A stretch of 64,000 nt of DNA from Pseudomonas sp. Leaf48 (GCF_001421885.1 NZ_LMLH01000023.1:302407-366406); one strand, 5' to 3'; numbered from the stretch's first letter, positions 1-8,183 are shown. The notes: generated from the sequence alone by a model not told the origin. Made by a program: numbers and translations.

Positions 1-146
1 AGGATCTGGAGGGATAACCGAGTACCCCCCTTTCCAACACGCAGCTGGAAGGGGGTGGTTTCGCTCAGGACGTTGCTATATGTGATTCACTTGCGCCGTC
101 TGCAATACTGACGACAGAGGGTAAACCTGCGCCTTGGCATAATGAT
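1..146. other. Intergenic end downstream of oprD-like gene
   Basis: No gene is visible here. An imperfect hairpin lies at 24-56 (a C-run plus TTTCCA facing TGGAA plus a G-run). It sits about 90 bases past the stop of the minus-strand porin but has no clear U-tract on that strand, so a role as terminator is only possible. Confidence 0.3.
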
Positions 147-1526
147 TCAAAACACATTGAACGGAATCATTGTAACCATGCGGAATTCCTTGACACTGCC
201 ATCGATCTCATTAGGCGTGGCGCGATGCGCTACATAACCTGCCTGAAAAGTACTGCTTTTCAGTGCGCCACTCTGAACAGTGTATGAAGTCAAAAGGCCT
301 GACTCCTGATGCTTTTCACCGTCCAGTTTTCTCGCATTGTAGCTGCTGCCCTGATAGTGAGTACCATCAATGCCCCAGCCACGCACGTTATACAAATAAA
401 GTGTGAAGCCCGGTAGACCGTACGGGGCAGTGTCCAGGAGATAGGCAAGCTGCACAGACTTTTCATTAGGCCCGTTATAATTGGACAAGAATGAGTTGGC
501 CAGCGCCGTACCCTTGCTTTCATGGATATAGTCAAAGTATTCGTTACCATTGATCTGCTGCCACGCAAACAGCAAACCATGGGCACCGTGACTCATCTTC
601 AACGACAAACTGTAAGCATCATTGTCGATGGGGCCCATTTTCGCCGAGCCCTGATCTGTGGTCTTGTAGTAGTTAAACGATGTATTCAAAGCCAGTGTGG
701 CGCGATCTCCAGCACTGTGAGCAAAGCCGAAATAGTATTGATTCCAGAAATCTTCAACCTGGGTCGAATAAACGCTGGTTTTAAGACTTTTGGTTGGCGT
801 GTAAGTAGCCCCCGCAATGTAGGCCTCGTCGCTCGATACACCGCGATTACCGTATTCGGATACGATTTTCGTGGTGCTTTGCTCCGAGCGCGGAGACACC
901 TTGTCAAACGCACCCAGATCGAAACTCAAATTATTGAATTCAGCACTGTTCAGATTCACACCTTCGAAACTCGAAGGCAGTGCTCTGTTGGTGTTGTTGG
1001 CAATCATCGGCGTCAGCATATCCTGGCGGCCAACAGTCAACGTCGAGTTCGATACTCGCGCCTTGACGTTTGCCAGTCCCAGTTTACTCCACTGATCCAC
1101 CGCATTGCCGTCACTGTCGGTCAGCGTCCGATTGCCACCACCTGCAATGCGCCCCTTTCCCTGTTCCAGAGCAATGGCGTTGTAGACAGCCATTTCAACG
1201 CCAAGACCAAACGCACCTTGAGTAAACCCGGAGCGATAGTCCAGGATCGTGCCCTGCACCCAGGTATCACGACGATCCGTCGTCTGCGGTGGACTACCAT
1301 TTTTCTTGATGAAAAAGGTAGTTTCACGGTCGGTTTGTTCCTTGGACAGGAAATTTTTGGTTGAGCCCGACAACGACTGCCCGGCAATAAGGCCGGTGGC
1401 TTCGTCCTGGGCACTGCTGGATTTAAGCTGGGTGGCGATAAAATCCTGGTTGGCATTTTCAGCCAGGGCCGCTGGTGCCGCTACGAGGAAGAGCAAAGGT
1501 AAAACGGTACGCTGTATATAAATCAT
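147..1526 (-). CDS. OprD family outer-membrane porin
   Basis: 459-residue outer-membrane channel of the Pseudomonas OprD family, which lets small substrates such as amino acids, peptides or aromatic acids cross the outer membrane. The N terminus is a signal peptide (basic start, hydrophobic LLFLVAAPAALA, cleavage near ALAE). The body shows the family's RRDTWVQGTILDYRSGFTQG strand, a GVEMAVYNAIALEQGKG-type segment, a VGRQ motif, and a C-terminal strand ending in F. I chose the ATG at 1526 rather than the GTG at 1535 because AGGTGG lies 5-7 bases upstream of it. It stands alone, ahead of an MFS transporter on the same strand, so it may be the outer-membrane partner of the neighbouring uptake/hydrolysis genes (inference). 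Substrate not predictable. Confidence 0.92.
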   Translation of the reverse strand: MIYIQRTVLPLLFLVAAPAALAENANQDFIATQLKSSSAQDEATGLIAGQSLSGSTKNFLSKEQTDRETTFFIKKNGSPPQTTDRRDTWVQGTILDYRSGFTQGAFGLGVEMAVYNAIALEQGKGRIAGGGNRTLTDSDGNAVDQWSKLGLANVKARVSNSTLTVGRQDMLTPMIANNTNRALPSSFEGVNLNSAEFNNLSFDLGAFDKVSPRSEQSTTKIVSEYGNRGVSSDEAYIAGATYTPTKSLKTSVYSTQVEDFWNQYYFGFAHSAGDRATLALNTSFNYYKTTDQGSAKMGPIDNDAYSLSLKMSHGAHGLLFAWQQINGNEYFDYIHESKGTALANSFLSNYNGPNEKSVQLAYLLDTAPYGLPGFTLYLYNVRGWGIDGTHYQGSSYNARKLDGEKHQESGLLTSYTVQSGALKSSTFQAGYVAHRATPNEIDGSVKEFRMVTMIPFNVF

Positions 1527-1763
1527 TTTTACCACCTAACGTTTTTATTATTAGATCAGGAATCAGTAAGTACAATCTTTTCAATAAAACCAATTACGCT
1601 GACACCCTGCAACTGGCGCCAGATTTTCCAGAAGACAAAACGAACATGCCAGATCAATGAGTTGAGCAATCTGTAACCCACAGCAAACCCATGCCTGTAT
1701 GCAGACAAAAAACAGACAAACATGGAACTGCATCGTATTTGCTGTTCAACTACTCATGTCGAA

Positions 1764-3086
1764 TTACTTTCGAACATCTATATTTTTTGACTCAGGCAGG
1801 AACAGCATGGCAAGCAAACTCACAACACTTATTGCAGCCAAATACCATGCCGGCGCCATTGGGCTGTTGGTCACGGCAATCAGCCAGGTCACGATAAACT
1901 GAGTGGTGCCGCCAAATATGGCTGTGCCCAGTGCATAAACCAGAGACAAACCCGTACTGCGCACTGCGATCGGCAACAATTCCGGAATTTGCACAAGCCC
2001 GGCGGTAGCGAACATTGCAGTCAGAGCGGCAATGACGGTATTTACCGTAAAGAGCGTGACCAAATCAGGTGCATTCACCAGCCACATGAAGAGAGGAACA
2101 ATGGCAAGCGTCAAAATAACCCGGGGAATGAAGTTGGTAATCCTTCTTCCAAGGCGGTCGCTGAGCAAACCGCCCAACAGTGCAAAAACAAATGTAACCA
2201 CACCGCCAACCAGAACACTTCCTTGGGCGATCGGCGCCGAAAGCTTGAGGACTTGCACAGCGTAACTGACCATGTAGTTGCCGATCTGCGACGCAACGCC
2301 AATAGACGCGAACAACAGAATACCCAGCACCAGTACTTTTTTATGATCGCGCAGCACGACGCCAACGATTTCAGTGCTGGTGCGCTCTTGCGCAGCCTCA
2401 TGGGTTTCCGGTAACTCTCTACGCATGTAGATAACGATAGGAATCAGTACAAGGCTAAGGAGGAATGGGACGCGCCATCCCCAGGATTGCAGCTGTTCTG
2501 CACTCAACCACAGGGACAGGGTAACGCCCAGAACCCCACCCACTGCAACAGCGATCCCCTGACTTGCTATCTGCCAGCTGGAATAAAACCCACGGCGATG
2601 AGGCGGAGCTGCCTCAATCAGAAGCGACGTCGCAGGCCCCACTTCACCGCCAAGCGCCAAACCCTGTATCAAGCGACAAATAACGACAATGATCGGTGCG
2701 GCAACCCCGATCGACTGATAACTGGGGGTCATCGCCAGACCAATCGTACCAATCGTAATCAGTGCCACAGTGAGAATCATGGCAGGTTTACGCCCTGCCC
2801 GATCGGCGTATGCGCCAATCAGAATGCCGCCCAATGGGCGTGCAAAGAAACCAACGCCAAAAGTTGCAACAGCGGCCATCAAGCTGCCGTACTCGCCAGC
2901 TACCGGAAAAAACGCTTTGCCGATGTAAACAGCAAAATAGGCATAAATGACAAAATCATAAAACTCAAGAGCATTGCCAGCGACAGCCGCCGCAATCGCT
3001 TTTTTATTGATGCTTGCATGACCCACGGCGGTGTCAGTGCCTGAACAGCTCGCGTTGACCGTTTGGGATATTGTTGGATTATTCAT
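1764..3086 (-). CDS. MFS transporter, metabolite:H+ symporter (MHS) type
   Basis: 440-residue inner-membrane proton symporter with 12 predicted membrane segments. MHS hallmarks are visible: the loop motif GAYADRAGRKPAM between TM2 and TM3, and a conserved stretch reading ALGGEVGPATSLLIEAAPPHRRGFYSSW across TM4-TM5 (described here in parts). The family carries dicarboxylates, shikimate, proline/betaine and similar compounds. The ATG at 3086 is preferred to a TTG at 3122, though its ribosome-binding site is weak. It lies 66 bases downstream of the peptidase gene on the same strand and may share its transcript. Codon use and base composition are more AT-rich than in the genes after 6.2 kb. Confidence 0.9.
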   Translation of the reverse strand: MNNPTISQTVNASCSGTDTAVGHASINKKAIAAAVAGNALEFYDFVIYAYFAVYIGKAFFPVAGEYGSLMAAVATFGVGFFARPLGGILIGAYADRAGRKPAMILTVALITIGTIGLAMTPSYQSIGVAAPIIVVICRLIQGLALGGEVGPATSLLIEAAPPHRRGFYSSWQIASQGIAVAVGGVLGVTLSLWLSAEQLQSWGWRVPFLLSLVLIPIVIYMRRELPETHEAAQERTSTEIVGVVLRDHKKVLVLGILLFASIGVASQIGNYMVSYAVQVLKLSAPIAQGSVLVGGVVTFVFALLGGLLSDRLGRRITNFIPRVILTLAIVPLFMWLVNAPDLVTLFTVNTVIAALTAMFATAGLVQIPELLPIAVRSTGLSLVYALGTAIFGGTTQFIVTWLIAVTNSPMAPAWYLAAISVVSLLAMLFLPESKNIDVRK

Positions 3087-3151
3087 ATTATAATCATCAG
3101 GATAGTTAAAGTTTACAATCAACTGGCACTCTGACTGGCGCAGTCAAAATT

Positions 3152-4219
3152 CTAGACTGCGAGTCCATTAAGGGCCTGTACGACTGCCTGTTCCGCCTGC
3201 TGCCAAACCTTTAGCTGCCACTCGGACTCGTCCGGGTAGAAGGTGTCCTTGAGATGACTTGCTATCGCTGATCCCTGTGCTGTCATGCGCATTTCATGAC
3301 GGTGAGCCCAATGATCGGCCCGAAGTGCAGTAATCACTCGTTCCAGAGGGTAGGTTCCGTACTCAAGACAAATGCCGATGTGTTTGGCGTTCATACACTC
3401 TTGAACGATTGCGGTCTGTATCGGGCCACTCATCGGTACACTGGTGGAAGTGCCTGTGTGTACATTGGTCAGTTCGCCCCACCAATCCTGTGCCATGCTG
3501 AAAATGCCATGATCATGACCGGCGAATATTTTTTCACCGTAACCATAGGGCCCGAGCCCGGTATGAATATCAATTGAAGCAATTACCTTTGTTTGCCCGG
3601 TGTACTTGCGCAGGATTTCTCTAAAGGTATCGTTGCTCCAGGTGGGCGCCTTGCCACCAAACCACATGCCATTTTCAGATGTGTATTGTCCTATGGACAT
3701 GGCCTTTTGCAGGGCCTTGTCACCATGTTCCAGGCGATAGGTCTCTAATACTTCATCGCTCTCGGGCGGCCACTTGTGCGGAAGCAGGGCGTCATGAATC
3801 TGTTCGTAACCCGGGTTCTGCGGCAGGTTGGAACCAAAGTCGATAAAATTTCGATTCAGGTCGACGTTTTCCTGCGTTACGCGGCGCAGGTGCGAGAATC
3901 CAAACGGATTGATAGCGTGTACATACAGCACAGCCGTATCGTCAGGTTTTGGCAGTTCCAGCCTCAGCAAACCGGTTTGCACGGCCGAGCCGGTAAACCC
4001 TTCGACACCATGAACGCCACTGATGACCATAAGCATTCTGGAGGCGTCCAGCGGACCATCGACCACCACATCGGTGGCGAGCGCCTCACCCTCTGCACCT
4101 TTGAGTTGCAGTTCATAACTTTCGACCGCCAGGCCTCTAGAATGCGCAGCGCTCAGGAATTTTTCCCGCGATTGCGCGTAGGTCCGACTGAATAGTTGAG
4201 TTATTGTTTTGGTGTTCAT
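3152..4219 (-). CDS. M14-family (DUF2817) metallopeptidase
   Basis: 355-residue predicted zinc-dependent carboxypeptidase-like or deacylase-like enzyme of the DUF2817 group. The zinc-binding HxxE is visible as HGVEG (His70, Glu73), followed by VDLNRNF and by DIHTGLGPYG, which supplies the later zinc histidine. A catalytic glutamate may be in CLEYGTYP near the C terminus. No signal peptide, so probably cytosolic. The ATG at 4219 is chosen because it starts 14 bases after the preceding C26 gene stop and begins the alignable domain; an upstream frame extension would run into that gene. With the adjacent C26 hydrolase and MFS transporter it suggests a small peptide or amide degradation operon (inference). 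Exact substrate unknown. Confidence 0.85.
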   Translation of the reverse strand: MNTKTITQLFSRTYAQSREKFLSAAHSRGLAVESYELQLKGAEGEALATDVVVDGPLDASRMLMVISGVHGVEGFTGSAVQTGLLRLELPKPDDTAVLYVHAINPFGFSHLRRVTQENVDLNRNFIDFGSNLPQNPGYEQIHDALLPHKWPPESDEVLETYRLEHGDKALQKAMSIGQYTSENGMWFGGKAPTWSNDTFREILRKYTGQTKVIASIDIHTGLGPYGYGEKIFAGHDHGIFSMAQDWWGELTNVHTGTSTSVPMSGPIQTAIVQECMNAKHIGICLEYGTYPLERVITALRADHWAHRHEMRMTAQGSAIASHLKDTFYPDESEWQLKVWQQAEQAVVQALNGLAV

Positions 4220-4233
4220 TGGAATCTCGTTTT

Positions 4234-5034
4234 TCACTGACTTGCCTTGCACGATTGCGCGCGAATAATTGCTCGCTGTCGGCATGCAGCCCCAAAGGCC
4301 TCGAATATCCCTCGAGCCAGGTCGCTGTCCTCTACTCGCATCTCCGGATGCCACTGCACAGCCAAAGCAAAACCGGGTGCGCCTTCTACCGAGAAAGCTT
4401 CAATCAACCCGTCCGGGGCAATCGCTTCAACCTTCAATCCTTCGCCTAATCTCTCTACACCCTGGTGGTGCAGCGAATTCACCAGCACGTATTTTTCGGC
4501 ACTTAGCACTGACAAAATTCCGCCAGAGATGATCTCGATCGAATGACAGTCCTCATACCAATCCTTGATGGGTCGGGTCTGATCACCCTCCCGATGGTCG
4601 ATGGCCCCGGGTCTCTCGTGAACCGCGGCATTCAAGGTTCCCCCCCAGGCCACGTTCATTTCCTGAAACCCGCGGCAAATCCCCAGCACCGGGACACCCG
4701 CTGCAACGAGCATTTTGATCAGGGGTAAAACCGTCGCATCGCGGTCCAGGTCAAGCATTGCCCCCGGCGCAATCGATGTCTGTCCATATTGATGCGGGGA
4801 AACATTCGACGGGCTTCCCGTCAGCACGACGCCATCTACATGGGCGATCAAACTGGCGATATCGATCGCCGCTTCGTCAGCAGGCAGCGCCAGGGCCATC
4901 CCTCCGGATACCGATACCACCGCATCCACGTAGCCGTGCAATAGGGCATGTGCTTGATGACCGTAACGCTCCACGCGGTCGGCGGCGATAGCTACCAGTG
5001 GCTTGACTGGCGAGAGGGGCAATGCGTTGGTCAT
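4234..5034 (-). CDS. Gamma-glutamyl-gamma-aminobutyrate hydrolase family protein (peptidase C26)
   Basis: 266-residue class I glutamine-amidotransferase-like hydrolase, similar in layout to PuuD, which cleaves gamma-glutamyl-GABA in putrescine catabolism. The nucleophile elbow is visible as GICRGFQEMN (Cys120), and the His-Glu pair as WHPE (His229, Glu231). HxxG-like NSLHHQGVER is also typical of PuuD-type proteins. It is the first gene of a minus-strand set (C26 hydrolase, DUF2817 peptidase, MFS), divergent from a LysR regulator across a 113-base promoter region. No other puu genes are adjacent, so the natural gamma-glutamyl substrate could be something else. Confidence 0.9.
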   Translation of the reverse strand: MTNALPLSPVKPLVAIAADRVERYGHQAHALLHGYVDAVVSVSGGMALALPADEAAIDIASLIAHVDGVVLTGSPSNVSPHQYGQTSIAPGAMLDLDRDATVLPLIKMLVAAGVPVLGICRGFQEMNVAWGGTLNAAVHERPGAIDHREGDQTRPIKDWYEDCHSIEIISGGILSVLSAEKYVLVNSLHHQGVERLGEGLKVEAIAPDGLIEAFSVEGAPGFALAVQWHPEMRVEDSDLARGIFEAFGAACRQRAIIRAQSCKASQ

Positions 5035-5094
5035 GAATTTGTACTTGTATTTGTGTGTATGGCCCGAGTGTAGGAGCCAGCTTTATTTAGGTAA

Positions 5095-5132
5095 ATTGCA
5101 ATTATCCGCTTATTATCTTGCAGATATTGCAA
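5095..5132. promoter_or_regulatory. Divergent promoter with paired ATTGCAA motifs
   Basis: Two copies of ATTGCAA (5095-5101 and 5126-5132) are 31 bases apart, about three helical turns, in the gap between the C26 hydrolase and the LysR gene. The first copy is part of the palindrome ATTGCAAT. Spacing and position fit a LysR-type operator, but this is inference. Confidence 0.4.
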
Positions 5133-5147
5133 CTGGAGATCTCACAC

Positions 5148-6080
5148 ATGAACACCCGGCAGCTTCACCATTTTGTGGCGGTTATGGATACCGGGTCGCT
5201 CAGCGCTGCTGCCGAGGCTGTCCACTTGAGCCTCCCGGCGCTGTCGCGCAGCCTCAAAGCTCTGGAAGACGAGCTCCGTGTATCGCTTTTTGATAGAAGT
5301 AACCGGCGCTTGCGCCCGACTCCTTACGCACTCGAGTACCTGGATCGAGCGCGCCGCATCGTCTTTGACGAGCGCGAGGGTGCGCGGGCATTGAGTCTCA
5401 TGAAGAACGGTGCCTATGGGCCACTGGCGTTGGGGCTCGGATCCTCCCTGGCGGTAGACCTGCTCGCGCCCTTGATCAACGAATTGATTTCCAATGGCCC
5501 TAATCTGAGGGTTCAGGCTCAGGTCGAAAGCACCGATGTTTTGCTGGATTCACTGCGCAGGGAAAAACTTGATTTCTTCGTTGGCGACGTCAGCGCGGCG
5601 GCGAGTTCGGCGGATCTGTTGGCCGAGCCATTATATAAATGCACTTACGGCTGGTTTGTAAGGCATGATCATCCGCTTGCCGGAAAAAAGAAAATTACAA
5701 TCAGCGAACTGGAACATTACCCCATCATTGGATCTGGTTACATTAGCGGTACCTTAGCCTACAAGATTTCTCAGCTGTACGGCTGGCAACTACCTCTTGA
5801 AAAAAACTTCTCCGTCAATATAAACAATCTGGAAACTATCCATAAACTCCTCTCCTCCTCCAACATGATCTCGCCCTCAACCTACAACGCAATGCTGCAA
5901 CCACTGAAGAGCAAAGCCGTTGTAGCCCTTGACGTGTACCCAAAACTTGATCTGGACATGACGCTGGGAATCGTACGATTGGCGCTGCGTACCCTGGTGC
6001 CTTCAACAGAACAGGCTTTTGGGATAATAAGAAATTATTTTGTCGAGATAGAAAAGGAAGTAGCTGAATACGCTTTGTAG
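5148..6080 (+). CDS. LysR family transcriptional regulator
   Basis: 310-residue DNA-binding regulator. Residues 1-60 form the winged helix-turn-helix (LSAAAEAVHLSLPALSRSLK, then LFDRSNRRLRPT); the rest is the periplasmic-binding-protein-like effector domain. The ATG at 5148 is preceded by GGAG at a good distance and begins with the usual MNTRQLHHFV. It is transcribed away from the C26 hydrolase/peptidase/MFS set and is likely their regulator, as LysR proteins commonly control the divergent operon. The inducer cannot be read from the sequence. Confidence 0.93.
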   Translation: MNTRQLHHFVAVMDTGSLSAAAEAVHLSLPALSRSLKALEDELRVSLFDRSNRRLRPTPYALEYLDRARRIVFDEREGARALSLMKNGAYGPLALGLGSSLAVDLLAPLINELISNGPNLRVQAQVESTDVLLDSLRREKLDFFVGDVSAAASSADLLAEPLYKCTYGWFVRHDHPLAGKKKITISELEHYPIIGSGYISGTLAYKISQLYGWQLPLEKNFSVNINNLETIHKLLSSSNMISPSTYNAMLQPLKSKAVVALDVYPKLDLDMTLGIVRLALRTLVPSTEQAFGIIRNYFVEIEKEVAEYAL

Positions 6081-6166
6081 TTGCCGGCATTGACCGTATC
6101 TTACTGCCGCACATGTCACAGGCATCGATCGGCCAGAAGCGAACAGTTCGATAATATGTCGAGTGC

Positions 6167-6192
6167 CGGCAGTTACATCTGGATAACTGCCG
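6167..6192. terminator. Hairpin between convergent genes
   Basis: A perfect 9-base stem (CGGCAGTTA / TAACTGCCG) with an 8-base loop lies between the LysR stop and the threonine dehydratase stop. No U-tract follows on either strand, so it may be a weak bidirectional terminator or a 3'-end stabilising hairpin. Confidence 0.35.
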
Positions 6193-6209
6193 TTCAGCAG
6201 AAGCCTTCA

Positions 6210-7220
6210 TCAGGCCGACGCATCACTCAATGCGGCGCGTTCGGCCACGTAGCGCAAAGTGTCGAAATTGATATTGGCACCGGAGTCGATGGCGACCAGG
6301 GTTTGCCCCCGGACACCAGAACGCGCTACGTACTTCCTGATTCCGGCCACGGCCAGGGCGCCAGAAGGCTCGGTGATGGAGCGGGTATCGTCGTAGATGT
6401 TCTTTGTCGCAGTGCAAAGCTCATCGTTACTGACGGTTATCACCTCGTCTACGCAGAAGCGACACACTTCGAAACCATGGGCGCCGATCTGCGCCACCGC
6501 CACGCCATCGGCGAAGGTGCCTACGTCAGGCAGCACCACGCGTTCATCGGCCTGTAAAGCTGCGTACAGGCAAGCGGAGTGTTGCGACTCGACACCAATG
6601 ATTCGCACCTCTGGCCGCAGGTATTTGACGTAGGCCGCAATGCCTGCGATCAAACCGCCACCGCCCACCGGGACAAAAATCGCATCCAGCGCCCCTTGAT
6701 GCTGACGCAGGATTTCCATGGCGACAGTGCCCTGCCCGGCTATGACTTCCTGATCGTCGAAGGGTGAAACAAAGTTCCTGCCGGTTTGCTCTGCCAGTTT
6801 CAGCGCATAGGCCAGGGCGAACGGAAAGCTGTCACCGTGCAACAGGGCCTGGGCGCCGCGGCTGCGTACGCCCAGCACCTTCAACTCCGGCGTGTTGCCC
6901 GGCATGACGATTGTGGCATCGATGCCCAACTCCCGTGCTGCCAGCGCCACACCCTGGGCATGATTGCCGGCGGAAGCGGTGATCACGCCGAGTTTTTTCT
7001 GCTCGGCATTGAAGTTCACCAGTTTGTTATAGGCGCCACGAATCTTGAAGGAGAACGTTGGTTGCAGGTCTTCGCGCTTGAGCAGGATCTGATTGCCCAA
7101 GGCCTGGGACAACGCCGGTGCCGCTTGCAGCGGTGTACACACGGCCAGCTCGTAGACCGGCGCGGCAAGAATCTTCTTAACGTAATACTCAAGCAGGTTT
7201 TGTTGGGCGGGCGTGAACAT
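6210..7220 (-). CDS. Threonine dehydratase, short form without regulatory domain
   Basis: 336-residue PLP enzyme of fold type II that deaminates L-threonine to 2-ketobutyrate, the first step towards isoleucine. The PLP lysine is Lys59 in SFKIRGAYNK; the SAGNHAQG loop (residues 83-90) and the phosphate-binding GGGGL (residues 186-190) are intact. Biosynthetic IlvA is about 500 residues and ends in ACT-like allosteric domains; those are missing here, so length matches TdcB-like or short IlvA forms. AGGAGA precedes the ATG. The 5' region carries an apparent Ile/Thr attenuator (7252-7369), which argues for a biosynthetic, isoleucine-responsive role and would supply the control that the missing domain normally gives. 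A catabolic threonine or serine dehydratase is the alternative. Confidence 0.9.
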   Translation of the reverse strand: MFTPAQQNLLEYYVKKILAAPVYELAVCTPLQAAPALSQALGNQILLKREDLQPTFSFKIRGAYNKLVNFNAEQKKLGVITASAGNHAQGVALAARELGIDATIVMPGNTPELKVLGVRSRGAQALLHGDSFPFALAYALKLAEQTGRNFVSPFDDQEVIAGQGTVAMEILRQHQGALDAIFVPVGGGGLIAGIAAYVKYLRPEVRIIGVESQHSACLYAALQADERVVLPDVGTFADGVAVAQIGAHGFEVCRFCVDEVITVSNDELCTATKNIYDDTRSITEPSGALAVAGIRKYVARSGVRGQTLVAIDSGANINFDTLRYVAERAALSDASA

Positions 7221-7251
7221 GATCGTCTCCTGACATTGATCAGTGCCCCGA

Positions 7252-7285
7252 GACAGAAAATGAAAACCCGCCTCGAGGGCGGGTT
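7252..7285 (-). terminator. Attenuator terminator before threonine dehydratase
   Basis: On the minus strand AACCCGCC pairs perfectly with GGCGGGTT (7285-7278 with 7272-7265) around a 5-base loop, followed by TTTTCATTTTC: an intrinsic terminator 32 bases before the dehydratase start codon. Its first arm can instead pair with GGCGGG at 7313-7308, overlapping the end of the leader peptide, giving mutually exclusive structures as in amino-acid attenuators. Confidence 0.75.
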
Positions 7286-7303
7286 GGGTGCTGCAGTCGT
7301 GAG

Positions 7304-7369
7304 CTAGCCCGCCAAGTGAGGAATGGCGGTAATAATGCTTGGCTGGCAGCGCAATACGGTGAAAGTCAT
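7304..7369 (-). CDS. Leader peptide of the threonine dehydratase attenuator
   Basis: A 21-codon reading frame (ATG at 7369, TAG at 7306-7304) ends 18 bases before the terminator stem. Its product starts MTFTVL, has the control-like run IITAI at residues 12-16 and ends HLAG; nine of 21 residues are Thr, Ile, Leu or Val. A ribosome stalled at the Ile/Thr run would leave the antiterminator arm (7313-7308) free; a ribosome reaching the stop would cover it and let the terminator form. This is the classic layout for isoleucine-type attenuation. There is no Shine-Dalgarno sequence before the ATG. No experimental support; inferred from sequence. Confidence 0.65.
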   Translation of the reverse strand: MTFTVLRCQPSIITAIPHLAG

Positions 7370-7375
7370 GCCCGA

Positions 7376-7404
7376 AAATTAGCCGGGCGACGGGCGCAAG
7401 TCAA
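7376..7404 (-). promoter_or_regulatory. Candidate promoter of the attenuator leader
   Basis: TTGACT (7404-7399) and TAATTT (7381-7376) are separated by 17 bases on the minus strand. The predicted start of transcription, 6-7 bases after the -10 box, falls at or next to the leader ATG (7369), so the leader peptide may be translated from a leaderless mRNA. The -10 box is only a fair match. Confidence 0.45.
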
Positions 7405-7495
7405 TGGCTTGCAGGAGCCGTCGAGTGAAACGAGGCTGAGATCTTTTGATTTTGATCGGTCCCACCCATGGGAACGATGTGCGTGTTCGATATCG

Positions 7496-8017
7496 TTACC
7501 TGATGCCGCTACGGGTGCCAAGCAGCCGTGCACGGCAGTGTTGCATACCTTTGGCAATCTGCTTTTCGACGGTGCTTTCGTTTATATCAAGCTGCGTGGC
7601 GATCTCGCGCAGGGTGAATCCTTCGCAACGCGATAGCAGGAATACCGCGCGGTATTTCTCCGGTAGATCCCCCAGCGCATCAGCCAGTATTTCCAATTCC
7701 TGACGGATGCCGGCAGCCTTGTCCGGTGGTGCCAACGGGCACTCTAACTCTTCCTCCAGGACGCAATCACCGAAGTGACGGATATAGGTCTGGTCATGGC
7801 GCTGCTTGTCGAGCAACAGATTGGCGGCCGTACGATAGAGATAAGCGAGGGGTCTTTCGGGCTGTTTGGTCGAATGCCTGGCCGCGCGCAGCCAGGTTTC
7901 CTGGACGATATCCGACGCCGTCACCGCTGAGCCGGCCTTGCGCTGGATATACCCCTTGATGTCCTCGTAATGGAGCTCGACCAGTTGGGTCAGGGAGAGA
8001 CGTTCATGTAGGGCCAT
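7496..8017 (-). CDS. FecI-like ECF sigma factor (iron starvation type)
   Basis: 173-residue extracytoplasmic-function sigma-70 factor. Region 2 is visible as LVELHYEDIKGYI...DIVQETWLRAARH, and region 4 as a helix-turn-helix at FTLREIATQLDINESTVEKQI. This layout is typical of FecI/FpvI/FiuI sigma factors that direct transcription of TonB-dependent receptors. It is divergent from a siderophore-receptor gene, and the 216-base gap contains two Fur-like boxes. Unusually, no FecR-type anti-sigma gene is adjacent and the receptor lacks an N-terminal signalling domain, so activity may be set by Fur-controlled abundance alone, as known for PvdS-like factors (PvdS does have an anti-sigma, FpvR, so the comparison is partial). 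Confidence 0.9.
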   Translation of the reverse strand: MALHERLSLTQLVELHYEDIKGYIQRKAGSAVTASDIVQETWLRAARHSTKQPERPLAYLYRTAANLLLDKQRHDQTYIRHFGDCVLEEELECPLAPPDKAAGIRQELEILADALGDLPEKYRAVFLLSRCEGFTLREIATQLDINESTVEKQIAKGMQHCRARLLGTRSGIR

Positions 8018-8065
8018 TATCGGTTAAAGGTCGCGCCAGAGAAGGTTGCCGACACTATCACGCCC

Positions 8066-8084
8066 GATAGTGATTCTCAATTAC
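8066..8084. promoter_or_regulatory. Fur-box-like site (sigma factor side)
   Basis: GATAGTGATTCTCAATTAC matches the 19-base Fur consensus GATAATGATAATCATTATC at 13 positions by my count. It lies 49 bases upstream of the ECF sigma start codon. Confidence 0.6.
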
Positions 8085-8183
8085 GAAATCACTGCTCGCA
8101 CACATCGCGTTTTAAGGCGGAAATCGCCGATTTTCACAACAAAACACATTTTGCAAACAAGTGTTTAACAACTTATAACATTT

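Noticed and set aside
7316..7636. Possible gene on the plus strand across the attenuator
   Set aside because: It overlaps the sigma factor and the leader; the minus-strand leader with promoter, stems and U-tract explains the region better.
8119..8143. FecI-type -35 element (GGAAAT) upstream of the receptor
   Set aside because: No matching -10 TC at the expected distance.
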